Below are positions 38,579 to 47,784 of a stretch of 64,000 nucleotides of DNA, one piece after another. The notes beneath the pieces are model-generated. The model was not told the DNA's origin and searched no databases. It worked only from the letters and a program-made list of their open reading frames with translations. Both the position numbers and the translations under genes were made by a program. Position 1 is the first letter of the stretch. Each line of letters starts with the position of its first letter. Where the stretch lies: positions 124,001-188,000 of the forward strand of contig MKTU01000036.1 in the NCBI GenBank assembly GCA_001898415.1. The letters are read 5' to 3'. This DNA is from Rhodanobacter sp. 67-28. GTDB taxonomy: Bacteria > Pseudomonadota > Gammaproteobacteria > Xanthomonadales > Rhodanobacteraceae.

Positions 38579-40888
38579 TCAGCCCAGACCGTCGAGCAGC
38601 TTGCGCGCCACGTCGCGCTGCATCTGGCTGCCTTCCTTGAGCACTTCGCCCAGCATCGCGCGGGCGCCATCGGCATCGCCCATGTCGAGATAGGCGCGCG
38701 CCAGGTCGAGTTTGGTATCGACCGGATCGTCGCTGAACTCAGCCGACTCCGCGGCGGACGCGCCGGTTTCCGGCGCATCCCAGGAAGCCTTCGGCTCGGC
38801 GTGCGGCTTGACCACGGTAATGTCGTCCGCGGCCGCCGGCGGCGCCGTGCGCGAACCACCGGCTGCGGGCTGGGTCAGGTCGAAATCGAAGCTGTACTCG
38901 GTGACTTTCTTCGTGCCGGTCGGCAGCGCCGGCGGCAGCGGGGAAACCACGGTGGGTGCGTCGCTGTCGTCGGCGTAGTCGTCGATGTCGAACGCCCGCG
39001 TCGCCTCGGACTCGACGTCGGCAGGCTCCGCATGATGGTCGAACAACGGATGCCCCGGCGCGAGATCCTCGCCCATGTGCACCACGTCCTGCCACTCGTC
39101 CTGTTCCGGGTCGGTGATGTGGGCGTGCATCGCTTCGGCCGCGGCCTCGAAACGCTCCACGTCGCGGCGCGAGTAGTACAGCGTGACCAGTTCCAGATGC
39201 AGGTAGATGTCGTCCGGATGCTCGGCCAGCTGGTCGAGCAGTTGCTCCTGGTCGGTATCGCCATCGGCCAGCAGATCGTCGTCGCCCTCGCCTGCCGGCG
39301 GCGTGGCGCCGAAACGATCGGCCAGCGAGGCTCCCCCCGTCTTGGCGGCGGCCGCAGGCTTGCGGCGGCGACCGAGAACGGCAAGCAGAATCAACACGAT
39401 GACCGCGCCGGCCGCTGCGGCCCAGGCCCAAGTCTGCATGTACCAGGGTTGCTCGACCACGCGTGCCGGGGCGGGCGCGGGCGCGGGTGCGGACGCAGGT
39501 TCGGCCGCAACCGTGGCCGCAGCAGCCGGTGTCGCACTGGCAGTAGCCAGCGAGGCCGAACCGGCCGGCGCGAACGCGGTGCCTGCCGCTGCCACCGATG
39601 CCGAGGTCGCCGCGCCGGAGGAGGCCGAGGCCACCGGGCTCTCGCTGGCCTCGGCGCTGCTGCCGGCGCTGGCCACCGCCGGCGCGAGCGCTGCGGGTTC
39701 CGCTACCGTGCTCGCAGCCACGGGAGCGGTTGCCGGCGCGCCGGTGCTCTTGCGTGCAGCGGCCAGCTTGGCCTGCAACTCGGCGATCTCGCTGTCCTTC
39801 AGCGACAGCAGGTGTTCGTTCTTGGCGTTGATGTCGGTGAGGTCTTTCAGCCGCGCCTTCAGGTCGCCGCTCTGCTGCTTCAGGCTGGCCACGCTTTCGC
39901 GGGAGCGCAGCAATTCCTCGCGCAGGCTGGCAGCCGACTGGTCGGTCTTGCCGGATGACTGCCCGCCGCCGGCGGTGCCGGCCTGCGGAGGCACCAGCGC
40001 CAGCCGGTCCTCGTTGTCGGCCGCGCCGGTGGTGGGCGAGCCGGAGGAGGAAGCGCGCGTTGCCGCATCGGCCACCACCGCGGGCTTGCCCGGCGTGCCG
40101 GCGCGCCAGTCGCTGTTCTGCCGGCTCACCTCGGCGGCCGCCGCGGCCAGGCTCATGGCCTGCGCCTCGGAGGCGCTGGGCACGCGCAACACCGCGCCGC
40201 TCTTGAGCGCGTTGATGTTGTCGCGATAGAAGGCGTCCGGATTGGCCTGCTGCAGGGCCAGCATCATCTGGCGCACGTCGACGCCGGTCGGCGTCACGCT
40301 GCGGGCGATGCCCGACAGCGTCTGGCCGCTCTGCACCGGACCGAGACGGCCGTTCTCGACGGCAGCGGGAGCCGGAGTGCGGGTAGCCGCCGCCGCTTGC
40401 GGCGCCGGGGCGGGAGCGCGCTGCGCAGGGCGCGGCGCCGGGCTGGCCGGGCGCGGCGCCGCCACTGGCGCCGGCGCGGGGGTTGCCGCGACCGGGTGCG
40501 AGCCGGGTGGATCGAGCAGGATCGCGTACTCGCGCACGCTGGGGCCGTCCTTGCCGTCCACTTCAATGAGGAGGTCGAGATAGGGATCGTTCACCGGTTC
40601 GCTGCTGGTGATGCGGATCACCGGGTGCGCGCCGGTGGCAACGCTGAAGTGCAGCGGAATGTCGGTGCGCCCGCCGACGATGCCGGCCCGGGCAAACTGC
40701 TCGCTGGAGGCCAGTTTCACCTTGAGACCCTGCAACTCGGCCGGACTGGCCGGGTGCAGCGGAATCTCGGCCAGCAGCGGCTGTCCCAATGCCGATTTGA
40801 CCTGGACCTGGCCCATGTCCACGGCCAGGAGCTGGCTGCTCCCCAGCGCCAGCGCCACCAGCATCGACAATTTCAACGAACGATTCAT
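38579..40888 (-). CDS. fimV: FimV-family motility/assembly protein
   Basis: 769 aa. Signal peptide (1-22), conserved N-terminal domain (VQVKSALGQPLLAEIPL to ~130), Pro/Ala linker, LysM at about 185-240 (GQTLSGIARSVTPTGVDVRQ), coiled coil at ~320-385, one transmembrane helix (WAWAAAAGAVIVLILLAVLG) near 490, then an acidic cytoplasmic part with TPR and the FimV C-terminal motif (VDTKLDLARAYLDMGDADGA). It organises type IV pili and polar machinery. Own terminator downstream. Confidence 0.95.
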   Translation of the reverse strand: MNRSLKLSMLVALALGSSQLLAVDMGQVQVKSALGQPLLAEIPLHPASPAELQGLKVKLASSEQFARAGIVGGRTDIPLHFSVATGAHPVIRITSSEPVNDPYLDLLIEVDGKDGPSVREYAILLDPPGSHPVAATPAPAPVAAPRPASPAPRPAQRAPAPAPQAAAATRTPAPAAVENGRLGPVQSGQTLSGIARSVTPTGVDVRQMMLALQQANPDAFYRDNINALKSGAVLRVPSASEAQAMSLAAAAAEVSRQNSDWRAGTPGKPAVVADAATRASSSGSPTTGAADNEDRLALVPPQAGTAGGGQSSGKTDQSAASLREELLRSRESVASLKQQSGDLKARLKDLTDINAKNEHLLSLKDSEIAELQAKLAAARKSTGAPATAPVAASTVAEPAALAPAVASAGSSAEASESPVASASSGAATSASVAAAGTAFAPAGSASLATASATPAAAATVAAEPASAPAPAPAPARVVEQPWYMQTWAWAAAAGAVIVLILLAVLGRRRKPAAAAKTGGASLADRFGATPPAGEGDDDLLADGDTDQEQLLDQLAEHPDDIYLHLELVTLYYSRRDVERFEAAAEAMHAHITDPEQDEWQDVVHMGEDLAPGHPLFDHHAEPADVESEATRAFDIDDYADDSDAPTVVSPLPPALPTGTKKVTEYSFDFDLTQPAAGGSRTAPPAAADDITVVKPHAEPKASWDAPETGASAAESAEFSDDPVDTKLDLARAYLDMGDADGARAMLGEVLKEGSQMQRDVARKLLDGLG

Positions 40889-41058
40889 GCATGTTCCCCC
40901 GAGCGATCCCTGACGCTTTCTTGTTGAAAAGATGCCGCCACCAGGGCGGCGGCCGCGTCACCGTGCCGCCACTTTAGTTACAAGAAGCGCAATCAACAAT
41001 AGCCGCGGCGAATACTTGCGACACATTGCTGCTGCCGGTTCTTGCCCCGGACACCCCG

Positions 41059-41355
41059 TCATGGGTGGTCATCAGGCACCGCGGCCTGCACCTGCAACAA
41101 CTGGCGGCGCAACTCGGCGATCTGCGCGTCCTGCTGCTCCAGGCGCCGGCTGGCGCGCTGGCTGGCCGATTCCTGACGCGCCACCTCCTGCTGCAGGCGC
41201 TTCACCTCGACCTGATTGCGTTGCATCCGCTGCCGTACGGCCGGCAGTGCCGGGACGGCCGTCGAGCCGGCGCGGGCCGGTCCGGCCGGCGGCGCGGCCC
41301 AGGCCGACGCGGTGAGCAGGATGCCGATGGCGGCAAGAGACGGCAGGACACGCAT
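41059..41355 (-). CDS. Small secreted coiled-coil protein
   Basis: 98 aa. Signal peptide (1-20, ends SAWA), then a short Ala/Pro segment and a single Gln/Glu/Arg-rich coiled coil (RQRMQRNQVEVKRLQQEVAR...). Its start is 2 bp beyond the asd stop, suggesting co-transcription. No family name is known to me. Position between asd and fimV suggests an envelope role. Confidence 0.75.
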   Translation of the reverse strand: MRVLPSLAAIGILLTASAWAAPPAGPARAGSTAVPALPAVRQRMQRNQVEVKRLQQEVARQESASQRASRRLEQQDAQIAELRRQLLQVQAAVPDDHP

Positions 41356-41357
41356 GG

Positions 41358-42389
41358 TCAGAGATAATCCTCGATCAGCAACTCGGCAATCTGCACCGCA
41401 TTCAAGGCCGCACCCTTGCGGATGTTGTCCGAGACGACCCACAGGTCCAGCCCGCGCTCATGCGAGATGTCCTCGCGGATGCGCCCGACGAACACGCCAT
41501 CGGTCCCGGCCGCCTGCGCCACCGGGGTCGGGTAGCCGGCCGGCTTGCGCTCGTCCATCAGCACCACGCCCGGCGCCTGGCGCAGCAGTTCGCGCGCCTC
41601 CTCGGCGGTGATCTTGTCGCTGGTCTCGATGTGCACCGCCTCGGAATGGCCATAGAACACCGGCACGCGCACCGCGGTCGGGTTCACCTGGATCGACTCG
41701 TCCTCCAGGATCTTGCGGGTCTCCCACACCAGCTTCATCTCCTCCTTGGTGTAGCCGTTGGGCTGGAAGTCGTCGATCTGCGGGATCACATTGAACGCGA
41801 TCTGGACCGGGAATTTCTTGCCCGGTTCCACGCTTTGGAAATTCAGCAGGGCCGCGGTCTGTCGGCCCAGCTCCTCCATGCCGCTGCGGCCGGCACCGGA
41901 GACGGACTGGTAGGTGGCCACGTTGATCCGCTCGATCTGCGCCGCGCGGTGGATCGGCGCCAGCGCGACCAGCATCTGCATGGTCGAGCAATTCGGGTTG
42001 GCGATGATGCCGCGGTTGGTGTACTGGGCGATCGCGTGCGGGTTGACCTCGCTGATCACCAGCGGGATGTCGTCCTGATAGCGGAACTCGGAAGTGTTGT
42101 CGATCACCACCGCGCCGGCCGCTGCCGCGCGCGGCGCGTGTTCGCGGCTGACCGAGCCGCCGGCGGAGAAGAACGCGATGTCGACGCCGGCGAAGTCGTA
42201 GGTGTCCAGCAACTGCACGGTGACCTGCTTGCCGCCGAAGCTGACCTTGCCACCGGCTGATCGCTCGCTCGCCAGCGGCACCAGCTCGCTGACCGGAAAC
42301 TCGCGCTCGGCGAGGATGGCCAGCAGGGCTTCGCCGACGGCACCGGTGGCGCCGACCATGGCGACCTTGTAACTGCTCTTGTGACTCAT
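41358..42389 (-). CDS. asd: Aspartate-semialdehyde dehydrogenase
   Basis: 343 aa. NADP-binding VGATGAVGEALL, catalytic Cys in NPNCSTMQM and His in PVFYGHSEAVHIE. It makes aspartate semialdehyde for lysine, DAP, threonine and methionine. Start at MSHKSSYKVAMVG. It heads the block that runs into the coiled-coil gene and fimV. Confidence 0.97.
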   Translation of the reverse strand: MSHKSSYKVAMVGATGAVGEALLAILAEREFPVSELVPLASERSAGGKVSFGGKQVTVQLLDTYDFAGVDIAFFSAGGSVSREHAPRAAAAGAVVIDNTSEFRYQDDIPLVISEVNPHAIAQYTNRGIIANPNCSTMQMLVALAPIHRAAQIERINVATYQSVSGAGRSGMEELGRQTAALLNFQSVEPGKKFPVQIAFNVIPQIDDFQPNGYTKEEMKLVWETRKILEDESIQVNPTAVRVPVFYGHSEAVHIETSDKITAEEARELLRQAPGVVLMDERKPAGYPTPVAQAAGTDGVFVGRIREDISHERGLDLWVVSDNIRKGAALNAVQIAELLIEDYL

Positions 42390-42423
42390 GGAATGGGTTG
42401 CTCTGGAAGTGGAGGCGTGCCGG

Positions 42424-43413
42424 TCACAGCACGTTCGGGTTGAGGAGGTTGGGTGGTCGTCCTGCGTGCGGACCATGGCCGAACAACGCGAGCACATTGT
42501 CCACCGCCACCGATGTCATCGCGCGGCGGGTATCGGTCGTGGCGCTGGCGATATGGGGGCTGAGCACCACGTTGTCGAGCGTGAGCAGCGCCGGATGCAG
42601 CTTCGGTTCGCCCTCGAACACGTCCAGCGCCGCGCCGGCCAGGCGCCGGTCGCGCAACGCCGCGGCCAGCGCGGCGTCGTCGACAATGCCGCCGCGGGCG
42701 ACGTTGACCAGCATCGCGGTCGGCTTCATCAGGGCCAGCTCGGCCGCGCCGATGGCGTGTCGGGTGCGCGGCGTCAGCGGCAAGGCCAACACCAGGAAAT
42801 CGGACTCGCCCAGCAACTGCGCCTTGTCCACGTGGCGTGCGTTGCAGGCGCGCTCGACCGCCTCGGGCAGCGGCGAGCGGTTGTGGTAGATCACCGGCAT
42901 GCCGAAGCCGACCGCGCGATGGGCGATGGCCTGGCCGATGCGGCCCATGCCGAGGATGCCCAGGGTGCGACCGCGCACGTCGCTGCCCAGCCACGCCTTG
43001 AACTCGGTGGCATGCCAGTGGCCGGCACGCAGCCAGCGCTCGGCCGCAGTCATGCGCCGGGCCGCGCCCAGCAGCAGCGCCCAGGCGAAGTCGGCCACGC
43101 TCTCGTTGAGCACGTCGGCGGTGTTGGACACCGCGATGCCGGCAGCGCTCATCGCGTCGACGTCGATGTTGTCGTAGCCCACTGCAAGGTTGGCCACGAT
43201 ACGCAGGCGCTCGGCCGCACCGATTTCGGCCGCGCCGATGCGGTCCTTGAGGCCGACGATCACCGCATCCTGCCCCGCCAGCCGGGCAGCCAGTTCGGCA
43301 GGACTGAACTTGCGTTCGGTCTCCTCCACGGTCACCTGGAAATGCGGCTCCAGCCGGGCGATGACACCGGGGAAAGTGGGGCGGGACACCCAGACGCGCG
43401 GCTTGTCGGTCAT
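42424..43413 (-). CDS. D-2-hydroxyacid dehydrogenase (glyoxylate/hydroxypyruvate reductase type)
   Basis: 329 aa. NAD(P)-binding ILGMGRIGQAIAHRAVGFGM, catalytic Arg in VNVARGGIVD, Glu in DVFEGEP and His in LSPHIASAT. The substrate is probably glyoxylate or hydroxypyruvate by similarity to GhrB/GyaR, but this cannot be fixed. The gap to aroC is 30 bp and to asd 34 bp, same strand. Confidence 0.92.
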   Translation of the reverse strand: MTDKPRVWVSRPTFPGVIARLEPHFQVTVEETERKFSPAELAARLAGQDAVIVGLKDRIGAAEIGAAERLRIVANLAVGYDNIDVDAMSAAGIAVSNTADVLNESVADFAWALLLGAARRMTAAERWLRAGHWHATEFKAWLGSDVRGRTLGILGMGRIGQAIAHRAVGFGMPVIYHNRSPLPEAVERACNARHVDKAQLLGESDFLVLALPLTPRTRHAIGAAELALMKPTAMLVNVARGGIVDDAALAAALRDRRLAGAALDVFEGEPKLHPALLTLDNVVLSPHIASATTDTRRAMTSVAVDNVLALFGHGPHAGRPPNLLNPNVL

Positions 43414-43443
43414 CGAACGGGTTCCAGTGGCGGTGGCTCGGCC

Positions 43444-44532
43444 TCAGGCGATGCGTGGCGCGACCGGCCCCACGTCGCCGCATTGCGCCCGATGGCGCAA
43501 GGCGTGATCCATCAGCACCAGCGCCATCATCGCCTCGGCGATGGGCGTGGCACGGATGCCGACGCAGGGGTCGTGACGCCCCTTGGTGACCACGTCCACC
43601 GGCTCGCCGGCCAGGTTCACGCTGCGGCCGGGGATCAGGATGCTGGAGGTGGGCTTCAACGCGATCGAGGCGGTCACCGCCTGTCCCGTGCTTATGCCAC
43701 CGAGAATGCCACCGGCGTGATTGGACGTAAAGCCGTCCAAACGCATTTCATCGCGATGTACGCTCCCGCGTTGGGCGACGGCGGCGAAACCATCGCCGAC
43801 CTCCACGCCCTTGACTGCGTTGATCGACATCAGCGCACTGGCCAGGTCGCCGTCCAGCTTGCCGTAGACCGGCTCGCCCCAGCCAGGAGGCACGCCCTCG
43901 GCGACCACGTTGACGCGCGCGCCGACCGAATCGCCGGACTTGCGCAGCTTGTTGATGTAGTCCTCCAGCGCCGGCACCTGCGATGCATCGGGCCAGAAGA
44001 ACGGGTTCTGCTCCACCGCGCTCCAGTCGAACGCACCGGGCACGACCTCGCCGATCTGCGCCAGGTAGCCGCGCACGTGCACGCCATGGCGTTCGGCCAG
44101 CCATTTCTTCGCCACGACGGCAGCGGCCACGCGCATGGTGGTCTCGCGCGCCGAGGAGCGCCCGCCGCCGCGCGGGTCGCGGATGCCGTACTTCTGCCAG
44201 TAGGTGTAGTCGGCGTGGCCGGGGCGGAAGGTCTGCTCGATCTCGCCGTAGTCCTTGCTGCGCTGGTCGGTGTTGCGGATCAGCAGCGCGACCGGCGTGC
44301 CGGTGGTCTTGCCCTGGTACACGCCGGAAAGAATCTCCACCTCGTCCGCCTCGTGCCGCTGCGAGGTGTAGCGGCTGCGGCCGGTGGCGCGGCGCTCGAG
44401 GTCGGTGCGGAACTCTTCCGAGGCGATGGCCAGCCCCGGAGGGCAGCCGTCGATCACGCAGCCGATCGCCGGCCCGTGGCTTTCGCCGAAGGTGGTGACG
44501 GTGAACAGCTTGCCGAAGGAATTGCTTGACAT
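43444..44532 (-). CDS. aroC: Chorismate synthase
   Basis: 362 aa. FMN-dependent last step to chorismate. Family motifs: [43 protein letters not shown] and [11 protein letters not shown]. Start [10 protein letters not shown] at ATG 44532; the upstream frame is open but lies in the repeat region. Confidence 0.97.
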   Translation of the reverse strand: MSSNSFGKLFTVTTFGESHGPAIGCVIDGCPPGLAIASEEFRTDLERRATGRSRYTSQRHEADEVEILSGVYQGKTTGTPVALLIRNTDQRSKDYGEIEQTFRPGHADYTYWQKYGIRDPRGGGRSSARETTMRVAAAVVAKKWLAERHGVHVRGYLAQIGEVVPGAFDWSAVEQNPFFWPDASQVPALEDYINKLRKSGDSVGARVNVVAEGVPPGWGEPVYGKLDGDLASALMSINAVKGVEVGDGFAAVAQRGSVHRDEMRLDGFTSNHAGGILGGISTGQAVTASIALKPTSSILIPGRSVNLAGEPVDVVTKGRHDPCVGIRATPIAEAMMALVLMDHALRHRAQCGDVGPVAPRIA

Positions 44533-44579
44533 CGCGCGTCCGGGATCAAAGCCCAGAGCATACCGGCACCACCCCTCTT

Positions 44580-44704
44580 GTAGGAGCCCGCTCGTGGGCG
44601 ATGCCTTTTTAATCTTGCGAATCCCGAATCCCCAATCCCGGCTCTCGACAGACGAATGTCTGGTCATCCCGGTTCAAGAACATCGCCCGCGAGCGGGCTC
44701 CTGC
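44580..44704. repeat. REP-like palindrome with an internal insert (aroC-GNAT gap)
   Basis: Arms GTAGGAGCCCGCTCGTGGGC / CATCGCCCGCGAGCGGGCTC CTGC, 80 bp apart. The centre contains a copy of the dispersed repeat also found at 28195, and a TCTTGCGAATCCCGAATCCC segment similar to the copy at 63591. The GNAT gene reads through the right arm, using it for its last ~10 codons and stop. Confidence 0.8.
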
Positions 44705-45240
44705 CGTGGCGCCGCTGGCCACTCGCGGGAGAGCATGGCGAAGATCATGTCGTCCACCCATTCGCCGTGCAGCCACAGGCTTTCGCAGTGATGGGCTTCC
44801 TGACGCATGCCCAGCGAACGCAGCAGGGCGAGGCAGGCCTGGTTGCGCGGGTCGACCGAGGCGTGGATGCGGTGCCGGCGCCACGGGCCGAATACCTGCC
44901 CGAACAGGGCGCGCACGGCCTCGCCGGCGTAGCCACGGCCCTGCCCGGCCGGCGCGAGGCTGATGCCGAACTCGACCGATTCCATCGCATCCTCGGGCAG
45001 GTTCACGCCAAGATCGCCGATCAGCCGGCCGTCCTCGCGCAGGCGGATCGCGCGCTGGAACCAGCCGGCGGGAGTGGCTGCGGGCGATTGTCGCTCGATG
45101 AAGGCACGCGCGGCGGCGAGGTCGGCTGGCCGCCAACCCTGGTAGCGCGCCACCACGGGGTCGCTGCGCAGGGCGAACAGCGCCGCGGCGTCTTCAGCGC
45201 GCAACGGGTCGATCCGCAGTCGCGCCGTGACCAGTTCCAT
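44674..45240 (-). CDS. GNAT N-acetyltransferase (RimJ/RimL type)
   Basis: 188 aa, MELVTARLRIDPLRAEDA start. The acetyl-CoA loop is APAGQGRGYAGEAVRAL; the later VDPRNQACLALLRSLGM is typical of GNATs acting on protein N-termini or small amines. Its last residues (PRQEPARGRCS) are encoded by a repeat arm, so the C-terminus is probably a recent extension. The start is 1 bp past the prmB stop. Confidence 0.88.
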   Translation of the reverse strand: MELVTARLRIDPLRAEDAAALFALRSDPVVARYQGWRPADLAAARAFIERQSPAATPAGWFQRAIRLREDGRLIGDLGVNLPEDAMESVEFGISLAPAGQGRGYAGEAVRALFGQVFGPWRRHRIHASVDPRNQACLALLRSLGMRQEAHHCESLWLHGEWVDDMIFAMLSREWPAAPRQEPARGRCS

Positions 45241-45241
45241 G

Positions 45242-46168
45242 TCAGCCCGGGCGGCGTGCGACAGCCGCGGCGCGAATCGCCGCCGCATGCTCGACCAGGT
45301 CGCGCCGCTCCAGCGCGAACACGCCCATCGGGCCAACCTTGAACTCGATCCACACGAACGGGACCTCGGGCAGCAGCGCGGACAGCGCGTGCTCGCTCTC
45401 GCCCACCTCCACGATCAGCAGGCCGTCCTCGGTCAAATGACCAGCCGCCTCGTCCAGCATGCGCAGGCACAGGTCCAGGCCGTCCGCGCCGGAGGTCAGG
45501 CCCAGCTTGGGCTCGTGCGCGTATTCGCCCGGCAGCGCGGCGTACTCGTCCTCGGTGACGTAGGGCGGGTTGGAGACGATCAGGTCGTACTTGCGCCCGG
45601 CCACGCCGGCGAACAGATCCGACTGGATCGCCTCGACGCGGCCCTCGACGTGCTGGAACGCGATGTTCTCGCGCGCCAGCGACAGCGCCTCGTCGCTGAT
45701 GTCGACGATGTCGACCTGCCATTCGGGGTTGTACTCGGCCATCGCGATGCCGATGCAACCCGAGCCGGTGCACAGGTCCAGCGCGCGCTCGACGTGGCGC
45801 TCGTCCAGCCACGGCGTGAAGCCCGTCTCGATCAGCTCGGCGATCGGCGAGCGCGGCACCAGCGCGCGGCGGTCGCTCTTGAACTTCAGCCCGGCGAACC
45901 AGGTCTCGCCGACCAGGTAGGCCACCGGCAGGCGCTCGTTGACGCGCCGCTCGATCAGCGCCAGCACGTTCGCGCGCTCTTCCGCGGTGAGCCGGCCGGC
46001 GCCGTAGGCCGGCGGAATGTCCGGCGGCAGATGCAGGCTGGCCAGCACGAGATGCGTGGCCTCGTCGATCGGGTTGTCGTGGCTGTGCCCGAAAGTCAGC
46101 CCGGCGGCCGAGAAGCGGCTGGCGCCGTAACGGATGAAGTCGATGATGGTGGCGAGATCGGCAGTCAC
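45242..46168 (-). CDS. prmB: Ribosomal protein L3 N5-glutamine methyltransferase
   Basis: 308 aa. SAM-binding DLCTGSGCIGIAMA and catalytic NPPY in IVSNPPYVTEDEY. It methylates the L3 glutamine. GTG start (MTADLATIIDFIRYGA) agrees with PrmB length. It is divergent from psd; an inverted repeat fills the intergenic gap. Confidence 0.95.
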   Translation of the reverse strand: MTADLATIIDFIRYGASRFSAAGLTFGHSHDNPIDEATHLVLASLHLPPDIPPAYGAGRLTAEERANVLALIERRVNERLPVAYLVGETWFAGLKFKSDRRALVPRSPIAELIETGFTPWLDERHVERALDLCTGSGCIGIAMAEYNPEWQVDIVDISDEALSLARENIAFQHVEGRVEAIQSDLFAGVAGRKYDLIVSNPPYVTEDEYAALPGEYAHEPKLGLTSGADGLDLCLRMLDEAAGHLTEDGLLIVEVGESEHALSALLPEVPFVWIEFKVGPMGVFALERRDLVEHAAAIRAAAVARRPG

Positions 46169-46197
46169 GGTGGCGCCCGGAGCGGAATGGCCCGCAA

Positions 46198-46323
46198 GTA
46201 TAGGGGCGAGGAGTGAGTGGAGAGGAGTGACAAGTGACAGAAAGCCAAGGCAGTTGCCGGCGATCCCATGCGTTCCTCTCTTTTCTCACTCCTCGCCTCT
46301 CCACTCACTCGTCGCCCCTATAC
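46198..46323. repeat. Purine-rich inverted repeat, copy 3 (prmB-psd gap)
   Basis: Best-preserved copy: both ends begin AGTATAGGGGCGA (inward) and continue GGAGTGAGTGGAGAGG with few changes. The ~50-bp centre differs from copies 1 and 2 apart from GACAGAAAGC, shared with copy 1. The element fills nearly the whole space between the divergent starts of prmB and psd. Confidence 0.82.
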
Positions 46324-46330
46324 TGCCCGG

Positions 46331-47200
46331 ATGACTTTCAAGGTATTCCTCCAATACGTCCTTCCGCACCGCTTCCTGTCCCGCCTGGTCTACTGGGCCA
46401 CGCGCTGGACGTTTGCGCCGTGGAAGAACTGGCTGATCGCCACCATCGTGCGCAACTACGACGTGGACATGGCCGAGGCCGCGCAGTCCGACCCGCTGGC
46501 CTACCAGCATTTCAATGCGTTCTTCACGCGCAAGCTGAAACCCGGCGCGCGCCAGGCGGATGCCGATCCGGCCACCCTGCTCTCGCCCGCCGACGGGCGC
46601 ATCAGCCAGGCCGGGCGCATCGTCGACGGGCGGATTTTCCAGGCGAAGGGGCAGGATTACACCGCCGCCGAACTGCTCGGCGGCGACGAGGCCGCCGCCG
46701 CGCCGTACCGCAACGGCAGCTTCGTGACGGTCTACCTGTCGCCGCGCGACTACCATCGGGTGCACATGCCGATGAAGGGAACGCTGCGCGAAACCGTGCA
46801 TGTGCCGGGGCGCATCTTCAGCGTGGCGCCATTCGCGGTGGAGGCGATCCCGCGGCTGTTCGCGCGCAACGAGCGGCTGGTCTGCCATTTCGACGGCGAA
46901 CGCGGTCCCTTCGTGGTGGTGATGGTCGGCGCGATCCTGGTCTCTTCGGTGGCCACGGTCTGGGACGGCCTGGTGATCCCGCCGTACGCCTCGTCGATCC
47001 GCCGCAAATCGTTTGCCGGGCAGGACATCACGCTGGAACGCTTCGCCGAGATGGCGCGCTTCAACATGGGTTCGACCGTGATCGTGTTGTTGCCGCCGGG
47101 CAGCGCGACGGTCGATCCGCTGCCGCCGCAACAGCACGTTCGCGTGGGCCAGCGGATCGGTCAGATCAGGGTGGCAGGCGGCCACTTTCCCGAAAACTGA
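46331..47200 (+). CDS. psd: Phosphatidylserine decarboxylase
   Basis: 289 aa. Self-cleaving pyruvoyl enzyme making phosphatidylethanolamine. The cleavage motif is MGST (246-249) rather than the common LGST; Gly-Ser is retained, so S248 would form pyruvate. [13 protein letters not shown] contains the conserved active-site His. ATG 46331 is the first after the repeat; no strong RBS is seen. Confidence 0.95.
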   Translation: MTFKVFLQYVLPHRFLSRLVYWATRWTFAPWKNWLIATIVRNYDVDMAEAAQSDPLAYQHFNAFFTRKLKPGARQADADPATLLSPADGRISQAGRIVDGRIFQAKGQDYTAAELLGGDEAAAAPYRNGSFVTVYLSPRDYHRVHMPMKGTLRETVHVPGRIFSVAPFAVEAIPRLFARNERLVCHFDGERGPFVVVMVGAILVSSVATVWDGLVIPPYASSIRRKSFAGQDITLERFAEMARFNMGSTVIVLLPPGSATVDPLPPQQHVRVGQRIGQIRVAGGHFPEN

Positions 47201-47310
47201 CGTTGCGCGTCATTTTGTGACGCTATGCGCGCAAATTCCGGGGGTGGCCGGTTAACCTCCTCGCGACGGACCGGCCAACATGCCGTGCCGAACCTGTGCC
47301 GAGGGGAACC

Positions 47311-47757
47311 ATGCAGATACTCACTCCATTCTTTGCGGTGGTGCGTTCGCGCCAGCTTGGCCGCCAGTTCCGCGATGTCGAACGCAGCATCCGGACCCTG
47401 CCCAAGCGCAGCCGCGATCGGCTGAGCATGCTCACCCTGCGCGAGATCGGCCAGGCCTCGCGCTGTGATTTCCCGCACCTGTACGGCACCACGCCGGAAT
47501 CGCGCTACCTGCCGTGGGGACAAGGCACCGACCTGGGCTACGAGCGTGCACGTTCGAACAACGCCGAGGTCGCGCTGCGCGGCATCGCGCTGTGGCTGGC
47601 GGTCGCCTATCACGAGACCAAGACCGCCACCCAGCCCAACCTGCAGGCCCAGCACCGGCAGTTGCTGCAGTTGCTGCGCGAGCTCAAGGAGCTCCACGGC
47701 GGCGGCAGCCGCAGCGATACCTCGGACAGCTGGATGCAGGAGAGCGCCGTAGCCTGA
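47311..47757 (+). CDS. Conserved small cytoplasmic protein, function unknown
   Basis: 148 aa, all-helical prediction: FFAVVRSRQLGRQFRDVERS, then LPKRSRDRLSMLTLREIGQA, ending in an acidic Ser-rich tail. No family recognised. Start at ATG 47311, which has an RBS (GAGGGG). It faces mltD. Confidence 0.7.
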   Translation: MQILTPFFAVVRSRQLGRQFRDVERSIRTLPKRSRDRLSMLTLREIGQASRCDFPHLYGTTPESRYLPWGQGTDLGYERARSNNAEVALRGIALWLAVAYHETKTATQPNLQAQHRQLLQLLRELKELHGGGSRSDTSDSWMQESAVA

Positions 47758-47784
47758 CCGCGCGGCGGCGCCCCACCCCGCGCC

